A stretch of DNA of 59,570 nt, from contig NMRA01000007.1 of the NCBI GenBank assembly GCA_002633005.1, forward strand, positions 243,484 through 303,053, in the 5' to 3' direction. Of the stretch, positions 1 through 12,100 are shown piece after piece. The position numbers and the translations under genes are program-made. Origin of the DNA: Phoronis australis. Its lineage: Eukaryota; Phoronida; Phoronidae. A model generated the notes under the pieces. It did not search any database. It was not told the DNA's origin and saw only the letters and a list, made by a program, of their open reading frames with translations. Each line of letters starts with the position of its first letter. Position 1 is the stretch's first letter.

Positions 1-1340
1 AACGCGTGAGAGAAGGACTTTAAAGCGATTATAAACCAGCCTTCCATCACAAAAACGTTCTTTTGATCTAGACTACTTACAGTTATGAATTTGGTCTCAA
101 GTGGATCCTTACTCAGATTACTGTCGACGTCAGGGGTTGTTTCTTGAAGAGTCTGTTGTCTTTTTCCTAAAAATCAATCTACGGTTGTATGACTCAGCCT
201 ATTTCTCGAAATCGGGTTAAGGCTGAAATTTAGAAAATCTGCCAACAACTCCGAAGAAAAAGGACAGAAATACGCAGCCTGCTCGGGCGCAAACTAAAAG
301 TCATAACCAAAAGACTAAAATGAACTTTGGCTATAGACTCTTCGAGAAACAAGTACCAGAGCTACCAAAGAACTGGTAGTTCGTTATTACTTGAAGCGAA
401 CGGTCTTTAAGTTAGCTCAATTATCAGAGCGTGTTATTCATTCATGCGCGTCGTAGAACGGTGAACTGTCAGCTCATTGCAAGACTAGAAATCACTTGTC
501 GCCGGTTTGGGTAAGGAACAAGTTGAGACCAATTTTATAGCGGCAAGCGGCCGAAATCATACAAAGTTTACTTTCCTAATGTTATGCGGGTTTATAAGAT
601 CAGCTCCACTAGAGAAACCCGTCACTACAAGCCAAAGGGTCCTCTGTTGAAGTGTCCGCTTATTGTAATTCTAATTGGTGGATAGTAACATAGTAAGACC
701 CTATAGAGGATAGTAAACTTTTATTGTTGGAAAGATGCCTAGAGGGATTTCCCTAGCGGTAAGATCTCGCACTAAAATGTTGTCACGAATGTGACTGTAT
801 TTGAATGGTCATGTTGAGAGAACAAGGAAGCAATCGGGGTTGACTCAATTCGAGAAAATGGAAACTGTCAATTTAAATCTGAAAAACGAGTCGATTTTAG
901 TAAATGACTATCTGTAACTTTAAAGCTATAATTTTGTCACCGATAAGGTGCAGTCCTTTTGCACGGAAGATTGAAGTTACTTTTTAAGTCAATATTAGTG
1001 TGTATATTCCTTGTCAAAGTTAGATTCTGCGAGGTTATCTGCTCATGATGTAACCACGAGTCAGTATTTTCAGACACAAAAAACATGACGTTGCCTCACT
1101 GTCTGCCATCAAAAGCAATATCAAGCAATCATTTAAAGTCTGCTTTTGACAACTGGGCTTCTTTTCTTCTGCATCCCTTTCCAGTAAATAGTCTCTTTGT
1201 CGAAATATGTTTAAGAGGACTGACGAAATGACGTCGATTGCCACGACATGTTTGGCAGTTCTAGGTGAGCCAAATCGTAGCCGAGACGGTCTCGCCACCT
1301 GGTGACCGTGTTAGATTGTTCTCGCCGCGTATACCAGCAA
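1..1340. other. intergenic, nothing recognised
   Basis: AT-rich sequence without a persuasive exon, RNA gene or repeat. Open frames here are under 90 codons, lack splice-bounded coding character and match no family I recognise. Confidence 0.5.
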
Positions 1341-1347
1341 TGGTGGT

Positions 1348-1506
1348 GGCGGTGGTACATGAGCGGCGCAGCACTGAAAAGAAAATGGGGGCTATAGCCC
1401 CCCAGCGCCCCTGTGGTACACTAGCCATAGACCATAGGCGGGGCAGCATTGAAAAAAAAATGAGAGCTATAGCCCCCCCAGCGCCCTTATGGTGCACTGG
1501 CTCATG
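1348..1506. repeat. tandem pair of GC-rich palindromic repeat units
   Basis: Two units of about 75-80 bp lie in direct tandem. Each contains GGCAGCA(C/T)TGAAAA followed by a CTATAGCCCCCC core and then CAGCGCCC. A third copy lies at 20494-20562, where the outer ends CATGGGCGG and CCGCCCATGG are complementary. The family is unnamed here; short MITE-like repeats are the likeliest identity. Confidence 0.55.
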
Positions 1507-1509
1507 TGG

Positions 1510-2298
1510 TAGTGACGGAGGTCAATGAAATTTATTTCAGCGAGTAAGAGATTAAATAAAGCGACAGTAACAAAAAAGGACAACGACATTAATTAATATT
1601 TGTTTAAACGATTACATCAAACATGACACGTTTACTAGACATACCTGTCACTTGTGAAACCAACGTTGATGTGACGAGGATTCCAAGCAAAGCTTTCAAA
1701 AGCATACTAACTACTCGTCTCCACCTTGCAAGGCGTACTTTCAAAACGGCAACACCTGAAGATAGAGAAAACGCCGTTACGCCTTTGTTTCCCAGTAGTT
1801 GTTTTAATTGATTCAGAATCAAATAACGCGCTGTAAACGCACTTCGCAAATCGAAATTCGTGAAAAAGGTGTTCGTGTTACAAAGAGAAGCTTATTATTT
1901 AAAAATGTATGCCAATTGTATTTTAGAAAATACGTCTATCATTGTAAATTATCTTTTGTTGCACGTAAATCGTCACTTGCAATCATTTACCGCTTTATAT
2001 TGCCGGAGACTTGTCAATTTCGTAACTAAATTATTAGCACTTTAATGACCTCACACCCGTACGTGAGACATGAGAGCACACATTTCTGTAAAACATGACG
2101 AATACAAATACGACGACACGCAAACATCAAACAAGAACAAAATGCTTTGAAGATCGATCGTTAGATAGATTATTCGACCACATTTCAAACCAGCCAGTAT
2201 AGCAACCTCTTCGTTTACAGCACCTGCACGCTAAGTGTTGTTATTTTTAATTATTATGCCAAGGTATCTGCATTTTTGTAGTTGGTAACACTGAACAC
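1510..2298. other. intergenic, nothing recognised
   Basis: AT-rich stretch with only short frames in several phases. No repeat or gene identified. Confidence 0.4.
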
Positions 2299-2452
2299 CA
2301 GGGGCGGATCCACGATTTTGAGTTGGGGGGCCAGGGCAGAATAGCCAGGATTTTGCCCTTCAGATATTCGCACCCCCGAACTGCCAAATGGAACCTGGGA
2401 GAACTTTAGGGGAGGCCATGGCCCCCTTGGTGCACCTCTAAATCCGCCACTG
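2299..2452. mobile_element. short hAT-like MITE (CAGGGGCGGATC ends)
   Basis: The left end reads CAGGGGCGGATCC and the right end is the complement of CAGTGGCGGATTTAG, giving imperfect terminal inverted repeats around 154 bp. Ends of the type CAGNGGCGGAT are common in hAT-derived MITEs. A clean 8-bp target duplication is not obvious, so the superfamily is an inference. Confidence 0.55.
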
Positions 2453-2564
2453 AACGGCAGACTTTCAAATACCTGCCAAACCATGAAAGCATGAATCTTT
2501 GAACCCTTTGATGATCACAACGATTTAGTACGTGTGAAAATAATGGCCGGCCTTTTCTGTTCTT

Positions 2565-3511
2565 GAGTTGAGGTAAGCAATGACCATCGCCTCTATTGGC
2601 CCGAACCAGAGGCGATGCAGAGGCTATAGGCGCTCTGTACGCCGGAAGCTTTTCGGCGAATTATGCCTCGCACCGACTAAACCATCAAAGTCACGTTGTT
2701 ATAAATACCTTTTGCGCATAGAGGAACACCTTAGGAGGTTGTCGATGTGTTTAATTCCTTCCAACTCGAACAAATACTCCCGTTATGAAACTTTTTCTTC
2801 GAGCAGTCCCTATTTCAGTTCCCAAAATCGTGAAATCAACATTTTCATTTTTTTAACCAGGCCGAAGGTCAGAAGTTGCGGACCTACCGGCGAACTTTGA
2901 AAGCTGAAGTTCCCGCCCTTCGCGTACGTGCTGCCGGGAACCAGCCGTGCATTTGCCGTGTTGTTAAACATTAAAATGTCAAATATGTGCACAAAGACTA
3001 TTAAATGTCATATCAACAGCATTTAGTTTTATCAAATACAAACAATAATTCATTGAAATACAATCAGTTTCAAGTAACGCCAATTAAAGACAAGTATAAG
3101 TGGTGGCATTTTGGAAATGAACATTTGACTGACAAGACCACAATGGCTCACCTTTGGCCTATTTAAAGATTGAGTTCATGAAGTCACATCACCTAGCGAG
3201 CGCGGTAAAAATTGGAGCGTGCGCAGTATAAAAATGGTGAGTTCACGATTTTGGGAACTGAAATAGGGACTGCTCGAAGAAAAAGTTTCATAACGGGAAT
3301 ATTTGTTCGAGTTGGAAGGAATTAAACACATCGACAACCTCCTAAGGTGTTCCTCTATGCGCAAAAGGTATTTATAACAACGTGGCTTTGATGGTTTAGT
3401 CGGTGCGAGGCATAATTCGCCGAAAAGCTTCCGGCGTACAGAGCGCCTATAGCCTCTGCATCGCCTCTGGTTCGGGCCAACAGAGGCGATGGTCAATGCC
3501 TAGAGTTGAGG
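2565..3511. mobile_element. MULE-like foldback element, copy 1 (complete)
   Basis: A 929-bp element (2574-3502) has inverted-repeat arms of about 265 bp (2574-2840 and 3235-3502), flanked by a perfect 9-bp direct repeat GAGTTGAGG at 2565-2573 and 3503-3511. The ends begin TAAGCAATGACCATCG and TAGGCATTGACCATCG. Just inside, CATCGCCTCT and AGAGGCGATG form a second small hairpin. A 9-bp duplication with long terminal repeats suits Mutator-like elements. No transposase is present, so the copy is non-autonomous. Similar open frames of about 106 codons in each arm are only mirror images of the arm and not a protein. Further copies lie at 33176-34083 and 58786-59570. Confidence 0.82.
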
Positions 3512-3690
3512 TCGTTTCTTCTATACTCACGACCAGTTACTCAGTCATCTAGACCTTTTCATATGATAGTAGAATATAATTCCTATCCCCAACAACACCT
3601 AGAGGGCATGGGCAATTAAATTTTGTGATGCCATGGTCAAGTTTGACATTGTTGGTTGAATCTTTCAGGAATAGATTGCTTTGTGATTAC

Positions 3691-3899
3691 CCATCCGGAA
3701 CACCTTCGATACTTTCGTAGCCTAAAAATTTCTCTCGGAGGCGAATGTTATCTGCGCATGTGCAAAGCTTCAGTCACGTGAAAAAATATGACTTTCAAAC
3801 TAGAGAATGGTTAGCAGTATGACTGACGTTTGCACATGCGCAAATAACGTTCACCTCCGAGGGAAATTTTGAGGCAAAAATACTTGGTATTCCAGATGG
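3691..3899. mobile_element. palindromic MITE with CGCATGTGC arms
   Basis: Arms of about 75 bp are inverted copies: CCATCCGGAACACC at left pairs with GGTATTCCAGATGG at right, and the inner ends share TTGCGCATGTGCAAA-type sequence. Between them are about 55 bp. Related but rearranged sequence lies at 6375-6925. Confidence 0.65.
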
Positions 3900-4189
3900 T
3901 CTATCACACTGATCTCTCAATTCGATGCTATTGCTATCATGACTAGGGATAATGGTGGGTGTATGATGTTGAAGGGGGGCCTAACTGCGATTTTCTAACG
4001 AAAACATTCGAGTAACCTCCAAAACATGTCTGCGATGTTTCGTTTGGTCGTGTCTGTAGAGAGGAAGGTCCAAGCACTCTGGCACCCCTAACTCCGGTAT
4101 GAGGAAACTTTTTGAGGTAGTTATTTAGAGTTTTTCTGTTAATTTCAAGATGTCCATGTCTAGGCCTGCAGAGGAGACGAAATGGCATT

Positions 4190-4524
4190 TTAAAGGGACA
4201 TAGTCAAGTTTAACGACCAAAAACACGTTTCGGTTTATAGTTCGATGGGATCGATATCTTGAAGCTGTTAACTTTGACCAGGGTTACACAACAGAAAAAA
4301 CGGTTCGTTTTTGTGCTTTTATCACACCTCGCCAATTCTTGCCGTTTTCTGCCAGACATTTGCGGAAATCAAGGCCGGTGACTTTACAGTTAAGTACGCT
4401 TTGCTCATTCGTTTGTCCAGCTCCACCACCTAAGTGTTGGACTGCAACCGCAAAGTTTATGACTTCGATTCCGCGTTGATTTCTGAGAACCACTTTTTCT
4501 AGCCAATACTGCATGTTCCTTTAA
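4190..4524. mobile_element. TTAA-flanked element with AGGRACAT ends
   Basis: TTAA occurs on both sides (4190-4193, 4521-4524) of a 327-bp segment that starts AGGGACAT and ends ATGTTCCT, so the ends are inverted. TTAA duplication and TTAAAGGRR-type ends recall T2/piggyBac-related MITEs. The inverted repeat is short, so this could be chance plus resemblance. Confidence 0.5.
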
Positions 4525-4655
4525 CCTTGTCGTGATTTTTTGGATTATATAAGTTTGTTAAAGTGGGATTTAACTGTGCTTTCTGTCAAAAATAATCTTG
4601 ATTTTGGCCACTCACCTACCGTTATAAAATTTGTCTTGTCTTGTTCCTTGCTCAG

Positions 4656-5076
4656 TGTAGTGCTTGCGCGCACCCAGGCTAAAAAATGGGGGCTCGAGTT
4701 TTTGAGAATGTGGGTTTTTTACTAAAAAACGTGGTACGTTTACAGCTGTGAATTGACCTATCGCCAGGATTTTGAGTGACGGCTGAACTGACCATTTAGA
4801 ACGCAGCATTATTGGCACACCTTCGTTTCCAAGGCGCCATTTTACCCGACAAACAACATGTTGCTGGGTAAAACTCATTGTTTGTTACTCGACATGACGC
4901 AAAGGGGCGGAGCTTGCGATAGGTCAATTGTGCATTCGCCGAATGTTGGTAGCTCCTGCCTTTTTAGTGGACTTTTATCTCGTTTTCTACTTTTTCGGAC
5001 TTTTTGTTTCTCTGAGGCGGACCTTTTTGCCCACTTTGCCCCCCAAGCCCCAACTGGGTGCGCGCGCATGTAGTGA
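4656..5076. mobile_element. hAT-like element A, carrying a nested insertion
   Basis: Ends TTGCGCGCACCCAG and CTGGGTGCGCGCGCA are inverted repeats. The flanks TGTAGTGC (4656-4663) and TGTAGTGA (5069-5076) agree at 7 of 8 positions, an aged 8-bp target duplication typical of hAT elements. The body is closely related to the copy at 19629-19898 but has an extra 171 bp in the middle (4755-4925). Confidence 0.75.
4751..4929. mobile_element. nested MITE inside hAT-like element A
   Basis: This 171-bp insertion (4755-4925) begins GACCTATCGC and ends GCGATAGGTC, perfect 10-bp inverted ends, flanked by AATT at 4751-4754 and 4926-4929. The related element at 19.7 kb has the uninterrupted sequence TGAATTGTGCATTC at the same place, so the empty site is visible and the insertion boundaries are well supported. 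Confidence 0.78.
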
Positions 5077-6374
5077 CCTCTTACCTCGGAAAGAACCGAC
5101 ATCTTGCTATTTCTTCAGACCAAGCTCATAAAATTTCCGGTCACGTGCGCTTGGTCTGAAAAAACAAAGAACTCCAAGTTCTTTTGAAGCCCTCCACTCA
5201 CGTGCAACTTAACTAAAAACAATTTGAGACTAGTAACTAGTATCATGATTGTTGTTTTCTTTTTGGCAGAAAGCATGGGTTTAATGTTGCTTCAACAGAT
5301 GTGTTTGGATTAAGTGACATTACCGGCGAGATAGGGTTTTTTGCGAGATTAGCCGCAGCGGGAATTTAGTAAATTTCAGCGAGACAACGGCGAAAACTGA
5401 CAATGTGTAATGAAATATAAAACTCGGCGGATTTTACACTTTTGATCAAAAAGTCTATCCCATCCCAAACATGCTTTTTTCAGACGTAAAAAAACTACAG
5501 TGGTTCCTTTACTACCGAAATCTACTTGAGGCGCAAATTCGAGTTAAAAAACCAAGACTTATGTACATGTAGTTGAATTTTGAAGTTTTCTTCTTTGAAA
5601 CTCGCATTTGCCTTGGTACACACAATGGGTACACTTGATTGATTTCGCTGGGATGACTAGCTAAGACATCTGAGGGGCTCTCGATGACGTCTTCCGACTT
5701 ACAGACCAATGAGATGACCCGGCGGAACCGGTGAAGTCAATCAAGTGCAGTCACTCTTTAATTTTCTAACGGTACAAGCGAGAGAAACAACAAGATGTCT
5801 TTCATTCACAAGTTTTAGACAATCGAATACATAATGAAGTTCATCATCAACACCATTTCCTTATTTGTAGATGACGTCATGTGCTGTTTGAAGTGTTTTA
5901 TATGACGTCAGGCTGTCGTAACAAGCATGTTACTGAAACAAAACGGCATCACTAAAACCAAAAACAAGTGCTGCTATGCCCTTTCAGCTGCATAAGAAGA
6001 AAACTATAGGTTCATAAGAGTGCATCTGCATTTATTGACTTTCTGACCAACATTTCTGTTTAGGGTAGCTGGTGGCGACATGGGTAATGTCTATTTAAAT
6101 GCTGTCCTATCAATTATTAACAAGCTCATCGTACGCCTCAAAAATCAAGTCAAGTTCCAGATAATATCGAGGTTAATACGCTTAGCCTTGTTGCTTCTTC
6201 TTTGAGCAAGCTCGTGTACGAGTTACGTATCTGGGTGGATTAAATTGTAGCAACCATAATTAGGATAAAATTTCAAAAATACACTTCTAAATGTGGTTAA
6301 GCCTCCCCCAATCTTCTTACATAACTCAAACTCGAACCAATTTTGGGCGTGAGCAGCCATGGTTCACCTCACTA
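5077..6374. other. intergenic, nothing recognised
   Basis: No coding exon or clear repeat seen. Confidence 0.4.
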
Positions 6375-6925
6375 CTCATTCAGAACACCTCGGATGTTTT
6401 CGTAAACTCAAATTATCCTTCTGAACACCCGGAACACCTCTGGTATTTTCGTAATCTCAAATTATCCCCCGGACTATAACGAAGATGATTCATGTCTGCG
6501 CATGTGCACACTTCCATAATTACAGCAAACCAATATTGTCCCATCTAAAAACATGGCTTCAACCTAGGAGGTCCGAAAGGTCTAAAAATCCCTACTCTGC
6601 TTTCCGATGTGCTCTTGTTTTATTAACCATGTTATCTGGCAGGGGAATTCTGGCGCATTCGACGGCGTTCTCCATTTTGAGCCACAAGACCCGCCTGCTG
6701 TAATGATTGATGTCCGCCTAAGCGCATATGAAACGCCCCGAGTGATATTTTGAAACTACGAAAATACTCGAGATGTTCTCGGGTGGAAACGCAATATGCG
6801 CATGTGCGGACTTCAGTCATACGGCCAATCATTTTCCAGGTTTAAAAGTCACATGACTTCACATGTGACTGAAGTCCACACATTCGCAGATGACGTTCGC
6901 CTTCGAGAGTAAATTTGAGGCTACA
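6375..6925. repeat. rearranged copies of the CGCATGTGC palindromic repeat
   Basis: Several pieces share GCGCATGTGC, GACTTCAGTCA and GAACACCTC with the element at 3691-3899, in both orientations. Among them are a direct duplicate at 6392-6465 (AACTCAAATTATCC and ATCTCAAATTATCC) and inverted arms around 6800-6925. It looks like nested or partly deleted insertions. Confidence 0.5.
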
Positions 6926-6929
6926 CAAA

Positions 6930-9090
6930 TAGCCGAATTGTTGTTGATAACTCATGTTGAAAACAACGACCTGTGGCTGTGACTGGACAGCGATCTCGTG
7001 AGCCGAAGGGCTTGCAACACCAAAACCAGATGTGCTCCATCTTACGTATAATAAATCGCATGCAACATTAGGTCCCGAAAAATCGTAAGCTCCCGTCTAC
7101 GTGGTACCATTTGTCGTATACGACATTTCAATACCACAATGCTATACATTGGAATCATTTCTATTAGCTAGTTGAGCTTGTGTTGCCTTGTTTACAATGC
7201 CAACACCCCAACTGTTCGCTTGGATTCGACATGCCCAATGCAAACTTGTCAATTTAATCAATTTCTGGATACTCTAACTCCTTAATTGTAATTATTAGCC
7301 AAACTTGAAGTTAGCCCGTCAGGTGGACAGGAAGTTACTGAACACATGACACAAATCACAGAACTGGTCAAATTTGCATAATTTGCTTGATCAGTTATTT
7401 TTTTGTGATTGGGAATCGATTTGTCATTGTGGAAAAGGCATATAAAAATGCAGTTGATAAAGCGTCTTACCAGTCTAAAAACCCTTCAGCTTTCTTTCTG
7501 TTCTGTGTTAATTCATGATTTTCGTGACGAATTTATTGAAAAGCGCGTCCCCACACTATGGATGTATTCAGGAACTATTACCGTGATGTCAGGTCAGTGT
7601 TCAATAAAAACGTCCCTAATTTACCTGACAGGCCGCTGCATCAAATCTCAGCGATCGAGAAGAAACGAATCACCGACTCTGAATTATTAATGCGTAATAT
7701 CAAATTGTAATCCTAAATCATTGCGAAATGACATTTGACAGCGGAATTCATTCCCGCACGCGTTTGTCAATCAATGTCTAAAATTTATTCTATGTTAATC
7801 AGTTTGAGCTGACAAAGGTAATTTATTAAAACAGTGAGAAACCACAGATTGTCTGCTATAATTGGATTAAGCACAATTTACCTGCCATGTTAAAGATATT
7901 CACTTTACCAGACAAAAATACTATTTCAACCGTCTGTTCTTAGTATGCGATGCGCCCATATTACGTGTCGAAATTTGGCGACCCAAAGACACCTCAACCG
8001 ATACTTGACACAATCAATGGCCGCTACAAATGACGCTCTGTATCAAAAATGACTTTCCTTACTAACGTAATTTTTTATATTCCGTGCTTTTGCAGGTTAA
8101 CACAGCCGCATTTTATCCTTTGTTTGAATTGAAATTGGCTATAATGAAATATGTGGAAATACCTTCGACGGCCATTGTGCTACAGGGGCTGAAACATGTG
8201 GTGACAAGCTTGCTCTGAGGCAATAACCAACTAATGGATCTTCTCATGCAAACACGATTTCTAATCTGATTAAGGAACAAGGTGGGTCCGACAGTAACTA
8301 GCTTACATGAAAAAGTTGCTTTTTTGACAGAAAGCGCAGGTTTATTCCATCTGTTCAATGAAAATTGACTCACCAGTTGCAAAATAATAGACATTGAATT
8401 GTACTCAGTTTAACACTGACAATTAAATGAAAAAATACTCAGACTGTATTAAGACAAGTTTAGACACACACAGAAAACACTCACATACGCACAGACAATG
8501 GGAAGCCACTTGTGCCTGTAAGTGATAATTAGGCGCACAAACAAAAGTTTTCCATTATTTCATATAAAGGCGCACGGGCCTTTTTAAGCGATTATTGAAG
8601 ACATTTGATCTTTATTGGTCGCTTCAGTGATGGACACTGCCGTCCAAATTCATGAGCGGAGGGCGCCAAGCAACCAACTCCCTGCCCCAAACCCGCCGCT
8701 TTCTACACCTACGAATGAAAACGAAAATGACTAAAATTTCACTTTTCTGGAGACTAAAGGCATACTTTGAACCTTTCCCACAAACGCAACCGTAATATGA
8801 CTTGAGACTGTACCCTGCATAAGGCTGTGATACGTTTTTGATGACGTAATCATTTCAAAAATACAAACAATGGATAAAAACATCCTGACGACACCATTAA
8901 AAATTTTCACCCAATATAGTACTAGCCGGAGACCCTGTGGCAAAGAGAACAGGTCTCTGGTTTTAACATAGTATTAACAATAGCTTGCTAGCTTGTTGGA
9001 AAATCTGGCAAGGCTAATTATTAAGCCCATGCAAAAAACTTACTGTTAAAGCTACATTCACCCAATTTAGCTGGCTAAAAACAACGGCGA
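6930..9090. other. intergenic, nothing recognised
   Basis: AT-rich sequence. Frames up to 93 codons occur but show no domain, no supporting splice sites and no repeat structure. Confidence 0.4.
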
Positions 9091-9095
9091 TAGTC

Positions 9096-9176
9096 TGATA
9101 TAAAGTGCCCGTATTTTGAGAACCAGTTTGATGCCAGTCACTCAATGGAGAAAACTGATTCTCAAAATTCGGGCAT
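9096..9176. mobile_element. mini-palindromic MITE, copy 1
   Basis: The left half, ending GTATTTTGAGAACCAGTTT, is the near-complement of the right half AAAACTGATTCTCAAAATTC, with about 20 bp between. A second copy with longer, better matched ends lies at 36175-36263. Confidence 0.65.
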
Positions 9177-9179
9177 TAC

Positions 9180-12100
9180 CAAAACGACAATTGCACAAGC
9201 CTTTTACTCTCATTTAATCGGTCTCCTACTATTCCTAACGGCTAAAGGATTCCATTTTCGTTATCAACAACAACAAAACGCTTCAGAGCTTGTTGGGGTT
9301 GGCCAACCAAAAAATTGTGAATTCGAAAATATGTCGCATGTACGTCTTTGTCTGCCGGTGACTCGAGTTGCCTGCCCATTTGGCAACCAGTCAAGATAGA
9401 GTGAGCGTGGTTACCACAATGTTTTTAAAGCATAAAGCGCTTTGATTGATAATTCAAAATATACAGCTAAAAAGCAGCGAAATGGAGTTTTAAGTTACGC
9501 TTTTGTGTAAAAGGCTTTCAGCGAAACCGTCCCTTTGTTTCTAACCTTTATCTTGTATAATTTCCGAAATGTTATCTTACGTCATCTTCAGATAAAAATG
9601 AGTGTAAGTTTGACAAAGTCTCATGTTCTCTCGCATCTCTTATCGGCATAAGCCCTACCTTAAATAGTCATGAATCCTAGTTCCAAAAAAGACAACACCC
9701 ACGAATATCTTGTGCGGGTGTTCACGATAATCAGAGCAAAACTTTTAATGGACATTCGACAGTGTGTAGCTTATCATGTCGTAAGCCAAGGCAAGATATG
9801 AAGAAAGACTATATATTACGGAGAAGGTTACGAGGAAAAGCTGACTTTCAGTGAATTAAAAGCTGATAAGGGACTCATTGTTTTCACTTGCCATCGATGT
9901 TCAAGAATACTGCTGGATTTCATCAGATTCTTATTTTGTTGAATGATAACCGTATTCTCAATAATAAGCGCTGGGCCACTGAAATGTGTCGTATTAATCA
10001 GACACGGTAATTTTCAAATCAGCCCACTGGGAAATATATCAGCGAACTAGCGAAGGACGTCGTGGAAAGGAAACTGTTCCCGAGAGACTGATACAGAGTT
10101 GAAGGACGTGGCAGGCACCATGTCATTAGACGTCTGCTACTTACACCTTTCAATGTAAAACTCTGGTTACAGGTCTGAGGAGGGGACTAATAAACCTGGT
10201 TGAAAAGCATTGCGGTGCACAGGCGCCACGTGTTCTCTCGAATTCTACGCTGTCTCCGTTGATTCCACAAGGTATTTACCGAGTTGCCAAGTTCGAGAGA
10301 CATAGCTTACATTTTTACGGGACATGTGGAACATAAACAAATTTTCCAAGAAGTAGTGGGAAGGCTGAACCGGTGGTAGATTTTGAACACTTTTACTGTT
10401 TTTTACTGTTTTATTAACTTGAAATGAATAATAAATGACTAATAGATGACTAATGACTACTCATTTGGAAACAGTCGCTTTTTGAAATTCATCGTTGACT
10501 TCGATGCATCATAAAATAAATGAATACTGACTGCCAATCACAACTCGTTTTTCATGTTCTATTGCTTCTGATGACGTCACGCCTTCAATACCGCATCATA
10601 AGAAGTTTGCATTCAACACAAAAGAAAACCAACTATAAAGTACATCCTGATAAAAATCAATTTCGTTACATAAATTTTGTTAATGTCTGATCGCGAGTAG
10701 AACACCAACAGACTGTGTGAGTATTCTTATTAAACAATGAGAAATGTGAATTTCGAAAGTTGATTCAATTGACTTTGCTGGCGGATATGGTGATTTTTTC
10801 ATTGATGAGTTACAACAAAAACGACAATTCATGCTTTGAAATTGGTTGTTATATCCTCAGACAAACTGAATTCTTCCACACTGAAGTGGATTTGGATGGG
10901 AAGGTGACACTACGATCAAACCTCAAAAAACGTCGCCAGCACGCTGTTTTAAAAGTTATGCGAAAATTTTCCTCATGTTCGCGGTAGCCTCCTTCCGACA
11001 TTATAGACACGACAATGGAGTATACCTATAGCTCTTGAAATCAAGAGTGGGTACGTCAATTCTTCAAGTCTGTCATATTTCGATCTTCAAATTTTGACTA
11101 CATTCTTGAAAATAACCAAATTCTCACAAGACGTTGTATTTTGGCCGCTGTGCGGTGCCAGTCATGGTCATAACGCAATGCAATTTTCTGAATGTATATT
11201 TTTTATTGTAGAGTTTGTCTGACAAAATAAATTTCCACTTGTCCGCCATTTGTTTGATAAACAGGTGAAGAATGCTGTAATACTTATCTAAGATTCCTTA
11301 TACTATTTTTGGATCGATATTTAGTTAATGCAGGAAGAAAAATATTCATTTTGGGACAGGAACAGCAATTGTAATATTCTTGTACCTCAAAAATAAACAA
11401 AAAATCAGCAGTGTGTTCCGAAGTGACCACACTCTATCCTTACTATAATTGACCATGGAAACCATAGAAATTAAGTTGCACCTTTTTTACAATACGTGTC
11501 ATGTCTAAATTCTCAACAATGAAATGCATATTTTACCCGCTATTCCACTATACCACCTGCATTTACTATAAACAATGTCGCTTCGCCAGTTTTAATTCAT
11601 ACCTCTTGAAAATTCTTTGTGAAAACTTTATCTTACTCAAAACATCAAAAACCCTTTTAAGCAGATTATCTTGCGCGGATAATTACAAGACCAAGGTGTC
11701 GTACAAAACGGTTGCGGTACATGACACAAACACTCGGATAAGCTGTCTTCTTAATAAGTTTAAAATTAGCAATCCTTATGTCTTAATTTAAAGAAATCGC
11801 ACAAACTCTGTAATCAGAAGGTGAGTAATAGGAATTACAGAGATTACGTCCAGTTGCAGATTACAGTAGTATGCTCACCTTTTTAACGCCGATCTTTGCG
11901 GAGAATGCCTAGAGAGAAGACTGGAAAACGAACGCGTTTGACAGACTGTATCCGGTACGGTACCGTATTAGCTAGAATCTCCGACCAACTTAGTGGTCCG
12001 AACTCGAAGGAACCGGTTGAAGGTCATGAGTCGTAATACGCAACAGAACGAAACAGAGGCGTTTATAGGCAAATGTCTCGTAATTTCATGTGACGCCACG

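Noticed and set aside
2580-3496. Similar 106-codon frames at 2580-2900, 3176-3496, 33775-34077 and 58792-59112 that look like a repeated protein family
   Set aside because: They are the same transposon arm read in both orientations; the frames arise because the arms are inverted copies, and the reading starts in the terminal repeat.
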